A DNA stretch of 64,000 nt from Parvularculaceae bacterium (GTDB lineage Bacteria; Pseudomonadota; Alphaproteobacteria; Caulobacterales; Parvularculaceae). Below the pieces are notes generated by a model, which saw only the letters and a list, made by a program, of their open reading frames with translations, had not been told where the DNA came from and ran no database searches. Below are positions 54,148 through 62,184 of this stretch, one piece after another. A program made the translations under genes and the position numbers. Location of the stretch: NCBI GenBank assembly GCA_028280115.1, contig JANQMJ010000011.1, positions 31,581 through 95,580 on the forward strand. The letters run 5' to 3'. Numbering within the stretch: position 1 is the first letter of the stretch; every line of letters begins with the position of its first letter.

Positions 54148-54230
54148 AAATGTGGGGCGCCATTCGGCCCCTTCGCTTGCGGAGAGTTTCCCGGTTTCAG
54201 GCCAAAAAACCCCAAATGTGGGGCGCCATT
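54148..54230. repeat. 17-bp direct repeat upstream of recG
   Basis: The word aaatgtggggcgccatt occurs at 54148-54164 and again at 54214-54230, 66 nt apart, in the recG leader. The spacing and single extra copy do not suggest a CRISPR; a small duplication or the footprint of an insertion is possible. Confidence 0.6.
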
Positions 54231-54241
54231 GAACTCTTTTG

Positions 54242-54294
54242 CGTCATCCCGTGCGCGGCGCAGCATTTCATGCCGCGCAGCGCACGGGATGACG
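54242..54294. repeat. GTCATCCCG palindromic element
   Basis: Perfect 15-bp arms, CGTCATCCCGTGCGC (54242-54256) and GCGCACGGGATGACG (54280-54294), enclose an imperfect inner stem built from gcgcagcat/atgccgcgc. The same words appear at 51922-51969 and near 63903. Confidence 0.75.
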
Positions 54295-54464
54295 GCGGAA
54301 TGTGTTTCAACGTTCAAAGTCATCAGCCGGGCAGTATACGGCCTCCCGGAAGGTGTTCGATATCTATCGACGCAATGCGGGTTTGCAGGCCGAATACCCT
54401 CCTGGGGTTGTGCTTCCCTTCCTTCTTTCCCGTTATTAGCGTGCTCAATTTCAATCAAAAACAC

Positions 54465-54606
54465 CCTCATCCTGAGGCGCCCAGCCGCCATCCGATAGGA
54501 TGCGGCTGGGCCTCGAAGGATCGGCCGCAGGCGCCGCGCCTGTCGCCCATCCTTCGAGACGATTTTCCGTTTTCAGAAGAAAACCGGAAAATCCCTCAGG
54601 ATGAGG
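54465..54606. repeat. Composite palindromic element with three internal hairpins
   Basis: Outer arms cctcatcctgagg (54465-54477) and cctcaggatgagg (54594-54606) are perfect inverted repeats. Inside are three further hairpins in series: 54479-54511 (gcccagccg/cggctgggc arms plus catcc/ggatg), 54512-54558 (ctcgaaggat/atccttcgag arms) and 54561-54593 (gattttcc/ggaaaatc arms plus ttttc/gaaaa). The whole 142-nt unit can fold as a cloverleaf. Confidence 0.75.
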
Positions 54607-54809
54607 ATATCGATTGCGGAAAGCGAACGACCGCTAGATCCCCGCCCGACCGCGAATGCGGTCAAACTATAATTAGCGCGTCCGCCGGTTCCCGTCCGGC
54701 GAACTCGCGCGCGGGCGCGGGAATGAGCGGAGAGAGAAAGGCACCGTAGAGGAGAGGAAGGCGCCCGGCCTATGGTTGCGGCATGCGGCCAATCATTTAT
54801 CTACGTTCC

Positions 54810-55076
54810 ATGACCGACGATCTGACAAACCGGCGCAAGAAGCTGCTCTATCGCGCAAGCTATCGCGGCTTTCGCGAGGCGGACCTTCTGATCGGCGGTT
54901 TTGCGCGCGCCCATCTAAGCGACATGAGCGAAGACGAACTCGATGAATTCGAGGCGCTCCTGAATGTCGGCGACAACGATCTTTACGCCTGGGCGAGGGG
55001 CCATGGCGCGCCGCCGCCGGACCTTGACGGAAAAGTGTTCGCACGGCTCAAGGCGTTTCGTTTAGAGCCGCGTTAG
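54810..55076 (+). CDS. sdhE: Succinate dehydrogenase flavinylation factor SdhE (FAD assembly)
   Basis: SdhE (DUF339, CptB) assists covalent FAD attachment to SdhA. The 88-residue helical protein starts MTDDLTNRRKKLLYRASYRG and has the conserved RGFREADLLIGGFA (RGxxE) motif that contacts the flavoprotein, followed by MSEDELDEFEALLNVGDNDL. I chose the ATG at 54810 because it matches the family start; an ATG at 54783 would add nine residues, and neither has a good ribosome site. Location between recG and mfd is conserved in alphaproteobacteria. Confidence 0.92.
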   Translation: MTDDLTNRRKKLLYRASYRGFREADLLIGGFARAHLSDMSEDELDEFEALLNVGDNDLYAWARGHGAPPPDLDGKVFARLKAFRLEPR

Positions 55077-55101
55077 CGGTGCGGGCGACAAACAGGAATC
55101 G

Positions 55102-55193
55102 CTTCATCCTGAGGAGAAATTTTTCCTTCGTCCTTCGTGACAGCCCTTCGGGCCCCTCAGGATGAAGGAAAAATTTCGTCACGAAGGACGAAG
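55102..55193. repeat. TTCATCCTGAGG element with non-nested inverted segments
   Basis: Three segments recur in inverted form: A cttcatcctgagg (55102-55114) with A' (55155-55167), B gaaatttttccttc (55116-55129) with B' (55164-55177) and C cttcgtccttcgtgac (55126-55141) with C' (55178-55193). The order is A-B-C-A'-B'-C', so the pairs cannot nest into a single stem. The cctgagg word links it to the element at 54465-54606. Confidence 0.75.
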
Positions 55194-55341
55194 CGATGCA
55201 CATAAATCGCCTGAAGCTCTAACCATCCCCCCCGCCCATCTCTCCCATGGCGCGTTGCATTCGCGCCCACCCATCCCTAAACATTGCCTCGAACGCGACC
55301 GCCAGATCCGGCGGCCGCGCGTTTTGCGTTGAGGAACGGTC

Positions 55342-58300
55342 ATGGCGGAAAGCGCCAAGCAAATGGTTTCCGGCGTTGCGAAGGTCAACGCCGAGGCCGC
55401 CTGGTCGGCGACAGGACGGTTGCCGGTCTACGGCGCGCCGGAAGGCGCCGACGCGATGGCTGTGGCTAATGCGGCGCGCGCAAGGGGCGGGCTGATCGTT
55501 CATATCGCCCGCGACGGCGCCCGCGCGGCGGCGATGGTTCAGGCGCTCGGCTTTTTTGCGCCGGATATTCCCGTCATCGATTATCCCTCCTGGGACTGTC
55601 TGCCTTACGACCGGGTGTCGCCGTCGGGAGCGGTGTCGTCCCGGCGCATGGCGGCGCTGGCGGCGGTCGGATCGCGCGCAGCCGGCGCGGTCATCCTGAC
55701 GACGACCGTCAACGCCGCGACCCAGCGCACGCCGCCGCGCGCGATTATCGAAGCCGCGGCGCGGTCCTTTGCGCCCGGCGCGTCGATCCAAATGGAAGAT
55801 CTCACCGGCTATCTTACCGCCAACGGCTACGCCCGCGCCTCGACCGTGCGCGAACCGGGCGAGTTCGCCGTGCGCGGCGGGCTGGTCGACATCTTTCCGC
55901 CGGGCGCGGACGAACCGGTGCGGCTCGACTTTTTCGGCGACACGCTGGAGTCCGTGCGCGGCTTCGACGCCGCGAGCCAGCGCACCACGCGGCAGCTTTC
56001 CCGCTTCGATCTCGCCGCGGCGAGCGAAATCCTGATTACCGAGGAGACCGTGTCGCGCTTTCGCACCGGTTTCGTCGCCGCTTTCGGCGCCGCCGGCGAC
56101 GATCCGCTTTATGAAGCGATCAGCGCCGGCAGGGCCCATGCGGGCGCGGAACACTGGCTGCCCCTCTTTTACGAAACCACCGATACGCTGTTCGATTTTT
56201 TCGGCGACTCGCTGGTCTTTCTCGATCATCTCGCCGACGAGGCCGCCGACGAGCGCTTCGCCGCGATCTCCGATTATTACGAGGCAAGGGCCGAGGACGC
56301 CGAAGCAACAAGGCCGCGCGGTTCCGAATTCGCCGCGCCGGCCTATCGGCCGATCAAGCCGGAAGCGCTTTATCTGACCACGGAGGAATGGCGCGCCCGG
56401 CTCGGCGGTCTCGACCTGCGCCCGCTGTCGCCTTTCGCGCCGCCGGAAGGCGAGCGCTGCCACGATCTCGGGGCCAAGATCGGACGCAGTTTCGCCGCCG
56501 AACGGGCGGCGGAAAAAACCAATGTGTTCGACGCGGTTATCGATCATGCCCAGGCGCTGAGTGGGCAGGGCAGGAAACCGGTGATCGCCTGCTGGACCGA
56601 AGGGTCCGCCGACCGCATGGGAACGGTGCTCGCCGATCACGGCGCCGGCGACATCGCGCGCGCGGAAGACTGGAAGGGCGTTGAAACGTCCAAAGCGGGC
56701 CTGCAGACCGCGGTCCTGGGACTGGAACAGGGATTTGAAACCGCCGCCGCCGCGTTCATTTCCGAACAGGACATTCTCGGCGACCGGCTGGTGCGGCGCG
56801 CGCGCAAAAAGCGCGCGGAAAATTTTCTCACCGAAGCGTCCAGCCTTTCCGTGGGCGATCTGGTGGTGCATGTGGAGCACGGAATCGGCCGCTATGAGGG
56901 CCTTAAGACCCTTGAGGTGCAGGGCGCGCCCCATGACTGCCTGCATCTTGTCTATCGGGACGGGGACAAGCTGTTCCTGCCGGTCGAAAACATCGATCTT
57001 TTATCGCGCTACGGATCGGACGATCCGGCGATGCAGCTCGACCGGCTGGGCGGCGCGGCCTGGCAAGGGCGCAAGGCGAAAATGCGCGCGCGCATCCGCA
57101 TGCTCGCCGAACAGCTTATCAAGATCGCCGCCAAACGCGCCATGCAGTCGGCGGACGAAATGGCGCCCGCGGCCGGCGCCTATGACGAATTCTGCGCGCG
57201 CTTTCCCTTCGCCGAAACCGAAGACCAGGAAAACGCCATCGCCGACGTCATCGAAGATCTCGCCGCGGGCAAGCCCATGGACCGGCTGGTGTGCGGCGAT
57301 GTGGGCTTCGGCAAGACGGAAGTCGCCCTGCGCGCGGCGTTCGTCGTCGCCATGACCGGCCGCCAGGTCGCCCTTGTGGCGCCGACGACGCTGTTGGTGC
57401 GCCAGCATTACAAGAACTTCGTTGCGCGGTTTAAGGGGTTTCCGGTGAGGCTCGGCCGGCTGTCGCGCATGGTCGGCGCCGCCGAGGCGAAGGAAACCCG
57501 CGACGGGCTCGCCGACGGTTCCATCGACATCGTCGTCAGCACCCATGCGCTGCTCGCTAAGACCATTGCGTTTCGCGATCTCGGCCTGCTGATCGTCGAC
57601 GAGGAGCAGCATTTCGGCGTCAAGCATAAGGAGCGCTTGAAGGAATATCGCGGCGACACCCATGTCCTGACCCTGACGGCGACGCCGATCCCGCGCACCT
57701 TGCAACTCGCCATGAGCGGCATTCGCGACCTCTCGATCATCGCCACGCCGCCGGTCGACCGCCTGGCGGTGCGCACCACGGTTGGTCCGTTCGATCCGGT
57801 CACGGCGCGCGAAACGCTTTTGCGCGAGCATTATCGCGGCGGGCAGAGTTTTTACATTGCGCCGCGCATCGCCGATCTTGAAGCCATCGCCGAATTCCTG
57901 CGCGACGAGGTTCCCGAAGTGAAATTCAAGACCGCCCACGGCCAGATGGCGCCGGGCGCGCTCGAAGACATCATGTCGGCGTTTTACGACGGCAAGTTCG
58001 ATGTGCTGGTTTCGACGACCATCATCGAATCGGGCCTCGACATTCCCACGGCCAACACCATGATTATTCACCATGCGGACATGTTCGGCCTGGCCCAGCT
58101 TTATCAACTGCGCGGCCGGGTCGGGCGGTCGAAGCTGCGCGCTTACGCCTATCTTGCGACCAGTCCGCGCAAGAAGCTCACCGCCGGCGCCGAGCGGCGG
58201 CTCAAGGTCATGCAGTCTCTCGATACGCTGGGCGCGGGCTTTACGCTCGCCAGCCACGATCTCGACATTCGCGGGGCGGGAAACCTGCTCGGCGAGGAGC

Positions 58301-58854
58301 AGTCCGGCCATGTCAAGGAAGTCGGCGTCGAGCTTTACCAGCACATGCTCGAAGAGGCGGTGGCGGAACTGCGCGAGGGCGGCGCGGCGGCGGAGGAGGC
58401 CTGGTCGCCCCAGATCAATATCGGCACGTCCGTCCTCATCCCCGACACTTATGTCGCCGATCTCGACGTGCGCATGGCGCTTTATCGGCGCCTCGGCGAT
58501 ATCCAGGCGGAAGCGGAGATCGACGCCTTCGCCGCCGAACTGGTGGACCGTTTCGGGCCCATGCCCCAGGAAGTCGACCATCTCCTGGAGATCGTCGCGA
58601 TCAAGAATGTCTGCCGCCGCGCCGGCATTGCTAAAATCGACGCCGGGCCCAAGGGCGCGCTCATCGCCTTTCGTAACGAACAGTTCTCCAATCCCGCGGG
58701 GCTGGTCGCTTATATTTCCTCATCGCCGCTCGATTTCAAACTGCGTCCGGACCAGAGGCTGGTGTTCCGTCAGGACTGGCCCGGCGAGCGCATGCGTCTT
58801 AAAGGCGCGCGCAAACTTGCCGGCATCATTGCGGAGATTGCCGCTGCTGATTAG
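55342..58854 (+). CDS. mfd: Transcription-repair coupling factor Mfd
   Basis: Mfd removes RNA polymerase stalled at lesions and recruits UvrA. The 1170 residues show the UvrB-like N-terminal region (about 20-350), the RNA-polymerase-interacting domain (EASSLSVGDLVVHVEHGIGR), Walker A GDVGFGKTEVAL (from residue 652), motif II VDEEQHFGVKHKE, LTLTATPIPRTLQLAMSGIR, the helicase motif LYQLRGRVGRSKLRAYAYL and the C-terminal D7 domain. GAGGAA precedes the ATG. The 3' end overlaps the convergent Rec-Rec-GGDEF gene by 29 nt. Confidence 0.96.
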   Translation: MAESAKQMVSGVAKVNAEAAWSATGRLPVYGAPEGADAMAVANAARARGGLIVHIARDGARAAAMVQALGFFAPDIPVIDYPSWDCLPYDRVSPSGAVSSRRMAALAAVGSRAAGAVILTTTVNAATQRTPPRAIIEAAARSFAPGASIQMEDLTGYLTANGYARASTVREPGEFAVRGGLVDIFPPGADEPVRLDFFGDTLESVRGFDAASQRTTRQLSRFDLAAASEILITEETVSRFRTGFVAAFGAAGDDPLYEAISAGRAHAGAEHWLPLFYETTDTLFDFFGDSLVFLDHLADEAADERFAAISDYYEARAEDAEATRPRGSEFAAPAYRPIKPEALYLTTEEWRARLGGLDLRPLSPFAPPEGERCHDLGAKIGRSFAAERAAEKTNVFDAVIDHAQALSGQGRKPVIACWTEGSADRMGTVLADHGAGDIARAEDWKGVETSKAGLQTAVLGLEQGFETAAAAFISEQDILGDRLVRRARKKRAENFLTEASSLSVGDLVVHVEHGIGRYEGLKTLEVQGAPHDCLHLVYRDGDKLFLPVENIDLLSRYGSDDPAMQLDRLGGAAWQGRKAKMRARIRMLAEQLIKIAAKRAMQSADEMAPAAGAYDEFCARFPFAETEDQENAIADVIEDLAAGKPMDRLVCGDVGFGKTEVALRAAFVVAMTGRQVALVAPTTLLVRQHYKNFVARFKGFPVRLGRLSRMVGAAEAKETRDGLADGSIDIVVSTHALLAKTIAFRDLGLLIVDEEQHFGVKHKERLKEYRGDTHVLTLTATPIPRTLQLAMSGIRDLSIIATPPVDRLAVRTTVGPFDPVTARETLLREHYRGGQSFYIAPRIADLEAIAEFLRDEVPEVKFKTAHGQMAPGALEDIMSAFYDGKFDVLVSTTIIESGLDIPTANTMIIHHADMFGLAQLYQLRGRVGRSKLRAYAYLATSPRKKLTAGAERRLKVMQSLDTLGAGFTLASHDLDIRGAGNLLGEEQSGHVKEVGVELYQHMLEEAVAELREGGAAAEEAWSPQINIGTSVLIPDTYVADLDVRMALYRRLGDIQAEAEIDAFAAELVDRFGPMPQEVDHLLEIVAIKNVCRRAGIAKIDAGPKGALIAFRNEQFSNPAGLVAYISSSPLDFKLRPDQRLVFRQDWPGERMRLKGARKLAGIIAEIAAAD

Positions 58855-60169
58855 CGGCCGCGCCGGCTTGGCTTGCCCGCAACAGCGCCGCGACGCTTTC
58901 TTCGATGCTCGCGCCCGGCGCGCGCTGCATCACGCAGGTTTCGACCCGGACCGAAAAGGGCGGCTTGTCTTTGGGGCCTGCAAACGCCGTATTGCCCAAA
59001 ACGCCGGCGATGCGCCTTGCAATTTGATCCGCGTCCGACGCAATCGTCGCCGGATGCGCCATGACGAATGTTTCCGGTCCGACACGCGCGACCAGATCTT
59101 CAGCGCGGGTGATGCGGTTGATCAACCGCGCGGCCTGATGCAGCGCGTTGCGCCCAAGACCGGGATCGGGCGCGGCTTGCGCCGTCAGATGAATGCGCGT
59201 CAGCGCCAGGGGCCGGCGGGTCTGATCGGCGCGGGCGCACAGTCGCGGCCCGTGTTCGCTGAGGAATGTAGAGGTAAACGCGCCAGAGGCGGGATCGCGC
59301 ACGCCCTCTCCCTTGCAGGCGAGCAAAAACCGCCGCATGGCGCGCAACAGGCGAGCGCGGCGCATGGCGACTTGCGCCCTGGGGCCGAGATCGGCCGCGA
59401 TCTGCGAGCGCAACATGAAATCGCGCGCGCCCTTGCGCATGAAGGCGGCGGCGTCGCCGATATCGTCGGCGACATGGATGATCGCCATGGAGGCGTGTTT
59501 GGGATGGCGGCGCAGGGCGCGTGAGAGACTGAGCAGCGGATCGTTTTCGCCCTTCGTGAGAAACACGGCGCAGTCGAACGGACCATGGTCGAGCGCACGC
59601 ATGGTCTGTCCGGCGTTGAGCGCACAGATGCAAGTGTCGGCGACGCCGTCAAGCGCGTTGATCGCATTGAGCGCGGCTGCGCCCGGCGCGCCGGCGATGA
59701 GCATGCGCGCCGGCCCGTCCGAGGCGGCGATCACCGGAAATTCGACCAGCCGGTTGAGGACGGCCAGGCTCTTGAGCCGCTCGCCGGTTTCCTCGGCGAT
59801 ATTGCGCAGACGGATCATCTGGCGGCAGCGCTGGATCACGCAGCCGATTTCGTCGCCGGCGGGAACGACCTCGCCAAGCCGGCGCAGGGACGCGCGCGCG
59901 GCGCTGTCAATCGCGGGATCGGTCAGAAAGAAGATCGGCGCTTCAGGGGACGCGCGCCGCAAGGCGGCGGCGACCGCTCTGGCTTTCTTGATGGTGACGG
60001 TTTTTTGCCGAAGATCGATCAGGCCGAGATCGGCCTGCGCCGAACGGTTAAGGGCGCAAAGATCAAATCCGGCGGGGGCGAAGGCTTGCGCCAGTTGGTC
60101 GAAGGATTGCGCATCGCTGAAAACGCAGGCGATCCGTGCGCGCGCCGGCGAAGTCCGTTGCTTTTCCAT
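58826..60169 (-). CDS. PopA-like Rec-Rec-degenerate GGDEF regulator
   Basis: The 447-residue protein has two receiver-like domains (about 10-115 and 155-280), both lacking a clear phospho-acceptor pocket, then a GGDEF-type domain. Its active site reads VGPETF (363-368) instead of GGEEF, so it cannot make c-di-GMP, but the inhibitory-site motif RAED (Arg355-Asp358) is intact and sits exactly five residues ahead, as RAIDLPCR does in PleD. This design (PleD-like, dead active site, live I-site) is that of Caulobacter PopA, a c-di-GMP effector that sends CtrA to ClpXP degradation. Function here is inferred. I chose the ATG at 60169; a TTG at 60205 is possible. Encoded 36 nt after the VanY gene. 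Confidence 0.75.
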   Translation of the reverse strand: MEKQRTSPARARIACVFSDAQSFDQLAQAFAPAGFDLCALNRSAQADLGLIDLRQKTVTIKKARAVAAALRRASPEAPIFFLTDPAIDSAARASLRRLGEVVPAGDEIGCVIQRCRQMIRLRNIAEETGERLKSLAVLNRLVEFPVIAASDGPARMLIAGAPGAAALNAINALDGVADTCICALNAGQTMRALDHGPFDCAVFLTKGENDPLLSLSRALRRHPKHASMAIIHVADDIGDAAAFMRKGARDFMLRSQIAADLGPRAQVAMRRARLLRAMRRFLLACKGEGVRDPASGAFTSTFLSEHGPRLCARADQTRRPLALTRIHLTAQAAPDPGLGRNALHQAARLINRITRAEDLVARVGPETFVMAHPATIASDADQIARRIAGVLGNTAFAGPKDKPPFSVRVETCVMQRAPGASIEESVAALLRASQAGAAANQQRQSPQ

Positions 60170-60205
60170 CGATCCGGTCCATGACGATACGCGCTGCGCG
60201 ACCAA

Positions 60206-62038
60206 CTAGCGGCCGGGCGCTGTTTTCACGTCGTCATTCAAAATACGCGCCGATCGCGCGTTTTCGCCTGGAAGTTGTCTGGCCGGTTCTTGTTTCGCCG
60301 CCGCGCGTTTCGGTTTTGCCTTTTCGCTGTCAAGACAGATGTCCGGTTCGCCGGCGGTCGGGAAATACCCGCTCGCTGCGCGCTCCTGATAACAGGGCAG
60401 GGCGGCGAGAAACTCCTGGGGGCGATGATGCGGTCCGGCCTCGCGATAAAGATGGGCGGTCTGGACGCCCACATAGCGCCAGTGCCAGGGTTCGTAACTG
60501 TCTTCGCCCGGCAGATAGTCGTTGCCCGGCGGATAGGACAGGATAAAGCCGAAACGGAAGGCGTTTTCTTCAAAGCATTGAAAGCTGCGGTCGCTCTGGC
60601 GCATGAAGCGGTCGTTGATATTGATGTCGACGGCGAGCCCGGTCTGGTGCTCGGACATGCCCGGCGGGGTCACCGTGCCGCGGTCGCGGAAGCGTTCGTA
60701 AAGCACTTTCTGGGTCCCATAGGCGCGATAGCCCGAGCGCAAGGAAATTCTCTCGCCGGATTCGGATCGGCACAGCGAGATCAGCTGCGCCAGGCGGGCG
60801 GGAAGATTGGCCTCGCGCGGATCGGCGTCAGGATCGGCCGCCAGGCGCAGCTTCATTTCATCGATGATCGGCGACTTGCTGGTGGGAATCGAAAACTCCG
60901 CCGCCGAAACCAGATCGGACGGCCGATAGCGCGCCTCTAGCTGAAAATGTTGCGAGACCGGCCGGTTGATGTCGCCGCGACGGTCGCGCGTGCGGTTGAC
61001 GGCGTAACGCTGGTCGCCGAAGGCGTCACGGAAAAGACCGCGCATATGTTCGTAAAGCGCCTGGGCCTCGGTATAGCGGCTTTGCTCTTCGTAAACGCCC
61101 GCGAGCAGTTTGATATAAAGACTGAGATCGGGGCTGTTGGCGCCTTTGACACGCTCCTGAGCGTGGAAGGCTTCAAGATAGAGCGCTTCGGCGTCTTCGA
61201 GACGGCCGATCTGCGCATAGAGCGGACCGAGGATCAGGGTGATTTGCACCGTATCCTGATGATCGCCGCCAAGCAGACGCTTGCGGGTTTCATAAGCCGA
61301 GGCGAGCAATCCCGCAGCCGCGTATTCGCCGCCCTGATGCGTGCCGTAAAAACCGCCGAGGCTGGCCATGTGGTTGGCGGTGGCGAGCATGGCTTCGCGT
61401 CCGCCGCCGCCGATGACATGGGGCGCGGCGTGATTGAGCGCGCCGGCGAACGCGCCGCCCGCCGCCGTGACGCGATCGGCGTAATAACCCTCGATGGTCT
61501 CCGAGTTTTCCGCCGGCGATTGCACCGTCGCATCGCCAGCCAGTTCGAGGAAGGAAACATAGATCGCGGCGGCCTTTTCGATCTGGCCGGTGAGAATATA
61601 GGCGCGGCCAAGTTCATCCTCTAAGCGGATGCGTTCGCGCACGCTGATCGTGTCGGCCCAGTCCGTCGACAAAGCGTCGCGCATAAGATCGGCCGCGCGC
61701 TCATGGCGGTTTCTGACGATTTCGGCGGACGCAACGCGCGCTTTAAGCGGCGCCAGCGTTTCTTCGCTGGCGCCTTCTTTTTTTAGCATCCGGATGGCGC
61801 GTTCGCCGTGCGGCGCCGCGCGGCGCAGAGCGCCGGCGTCCGCAAGCCGGTCAAAACGATATTGCGCCGCCGCCGGATCGATCCGAACCGTTGCGTTGAA
61901 ATAAACAGAATAGCCAAGCGCCAGGAGCAAAAACGCTCCCGACAACATTATGGGAGAACGCAACCGCATATTCTGCAGACTTCCCCTCGCCAGCACCAAA
62001 CCCCGTTTCCGGGCAAGCTTACGGCCCAGCCCGAACAT
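60206..62038 (-). CDS. Membrane-anchored TPR / VanY-type D,D-carboxypeptidase
   Basis: This predicted type II membrane protein of 610 residues has a TM helix near residues 28-46, a helical middle region with TPR-like repeats (about 60-340; e.g. LGRAYILTGQIEKAAAIYVS and LGPLYAQIGRLEDAEALYLE), and a C-terminal VanY/LAS peptidase with the zinc site SEHQTGLAVD (His464, Asp471) and EPWHWRYVG (Glu516, His519). It should cleave the terminal D-Ala of peptidoglycan stem peptides in the periplasm. The start is uncertain: ATG at 62104 or 61969 are also in frame. It precedes the PopA-like gene on the same strand by 36 nt. Confidence 0.8.
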   Translation of the reverse strand: MFGLGRKLARKRGLVLARGSLQNMRLRSPIMLSGAFLLLALGYSVYFNATVRIDPAAAQYRFDRLADAGALRRAAPHGERAIRMLKKEGASEETLAPLKARVASAEIVRNRHERAADLMRDALSTDWADTISVRERIRLEDELGRAYILTGQIEKAAAIYVSFLELAGDATVQSPAENSETIEGYYADRVTAAGGAFAGALNHAAPHVIGGGGREAMLATANHMASLGGFYGTHQGGEYAAAGLLASAYETRKRLLGGDHQDTVQITLILGPLYAQIGRLEDAEALYLEAFHAQERVKGANSPDLSLYIKLLAGVYEEQSRYTEAQALYEHMRGLFRDAFGDQRYAVNRTRDRRGDINRPVSQHFQLEARYRPSDLVSAAEFSIPTSKSPIIDEMKLRLAADPDADPREANLPARLAQLISLCRSESGERISLRSGYRAYGTQKVLYERFRDRGTVTPPGMSEHQTGLAVDININDRFMRQSDRSFQCFEENAFRFGFILSYPPGNDYLPGEDSYEPWHWRYVGVQTAHLYREAGPHHRPQEFLAALPCYQERAASGYFPTAGEPDICLDSEKAKPKRAAAKQEPARQLPGENARSARILNDDVKTAPGR

Positions 62039-62184
62039 TGTGAAGACTTCGGCGCGAGAAGATTGGTCCTTAAAGGCAGTCCTTTTTCTGCAGAATTCGC
62101 GCATTTATGCGGTATTGGCGCTTCGCTGGCGCAAAAGCGCAAAGTTGGCTACAGCCTACGCCACACAACAAAAGAGCGGTTCTG

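Larger units (their letters stand above)
54090..54809. other. Gene-free interval between recG and sdhE (720 nt)
   Basis: No protein or RNA gene was recognised. It contains the 17-bp direct repeat (54148-54164, 54214-54230), the GTCATCCCG hairpin (54242-54294) and the composite CCTCATCCTGAGG element (54465-54606). Promoters for recG (to the left) and sdhE (to the right) must lie here, but I could not pick convincing boxes. Confidence 0.5.

Noticed and set aside
54148..54230. Direct repeat considered as a CRISPR remnant
   Set aside because: Only two copies, 66 nt apart, no cas genes and no further spacers.
54090..54491. N-terminal extension of RecG up to 54491
   Set aside because: It would encode repeat sequence (two copies of the 17-bp direct repeat) and lacks family similarity; the ATG at 54089 has a good ribosome site.
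55219..56946. 575-codon minus-strand frame opposite mfd, and another at 57001-58581
   Set aside because: Antisense shadows of mfd without recognisable motifs.
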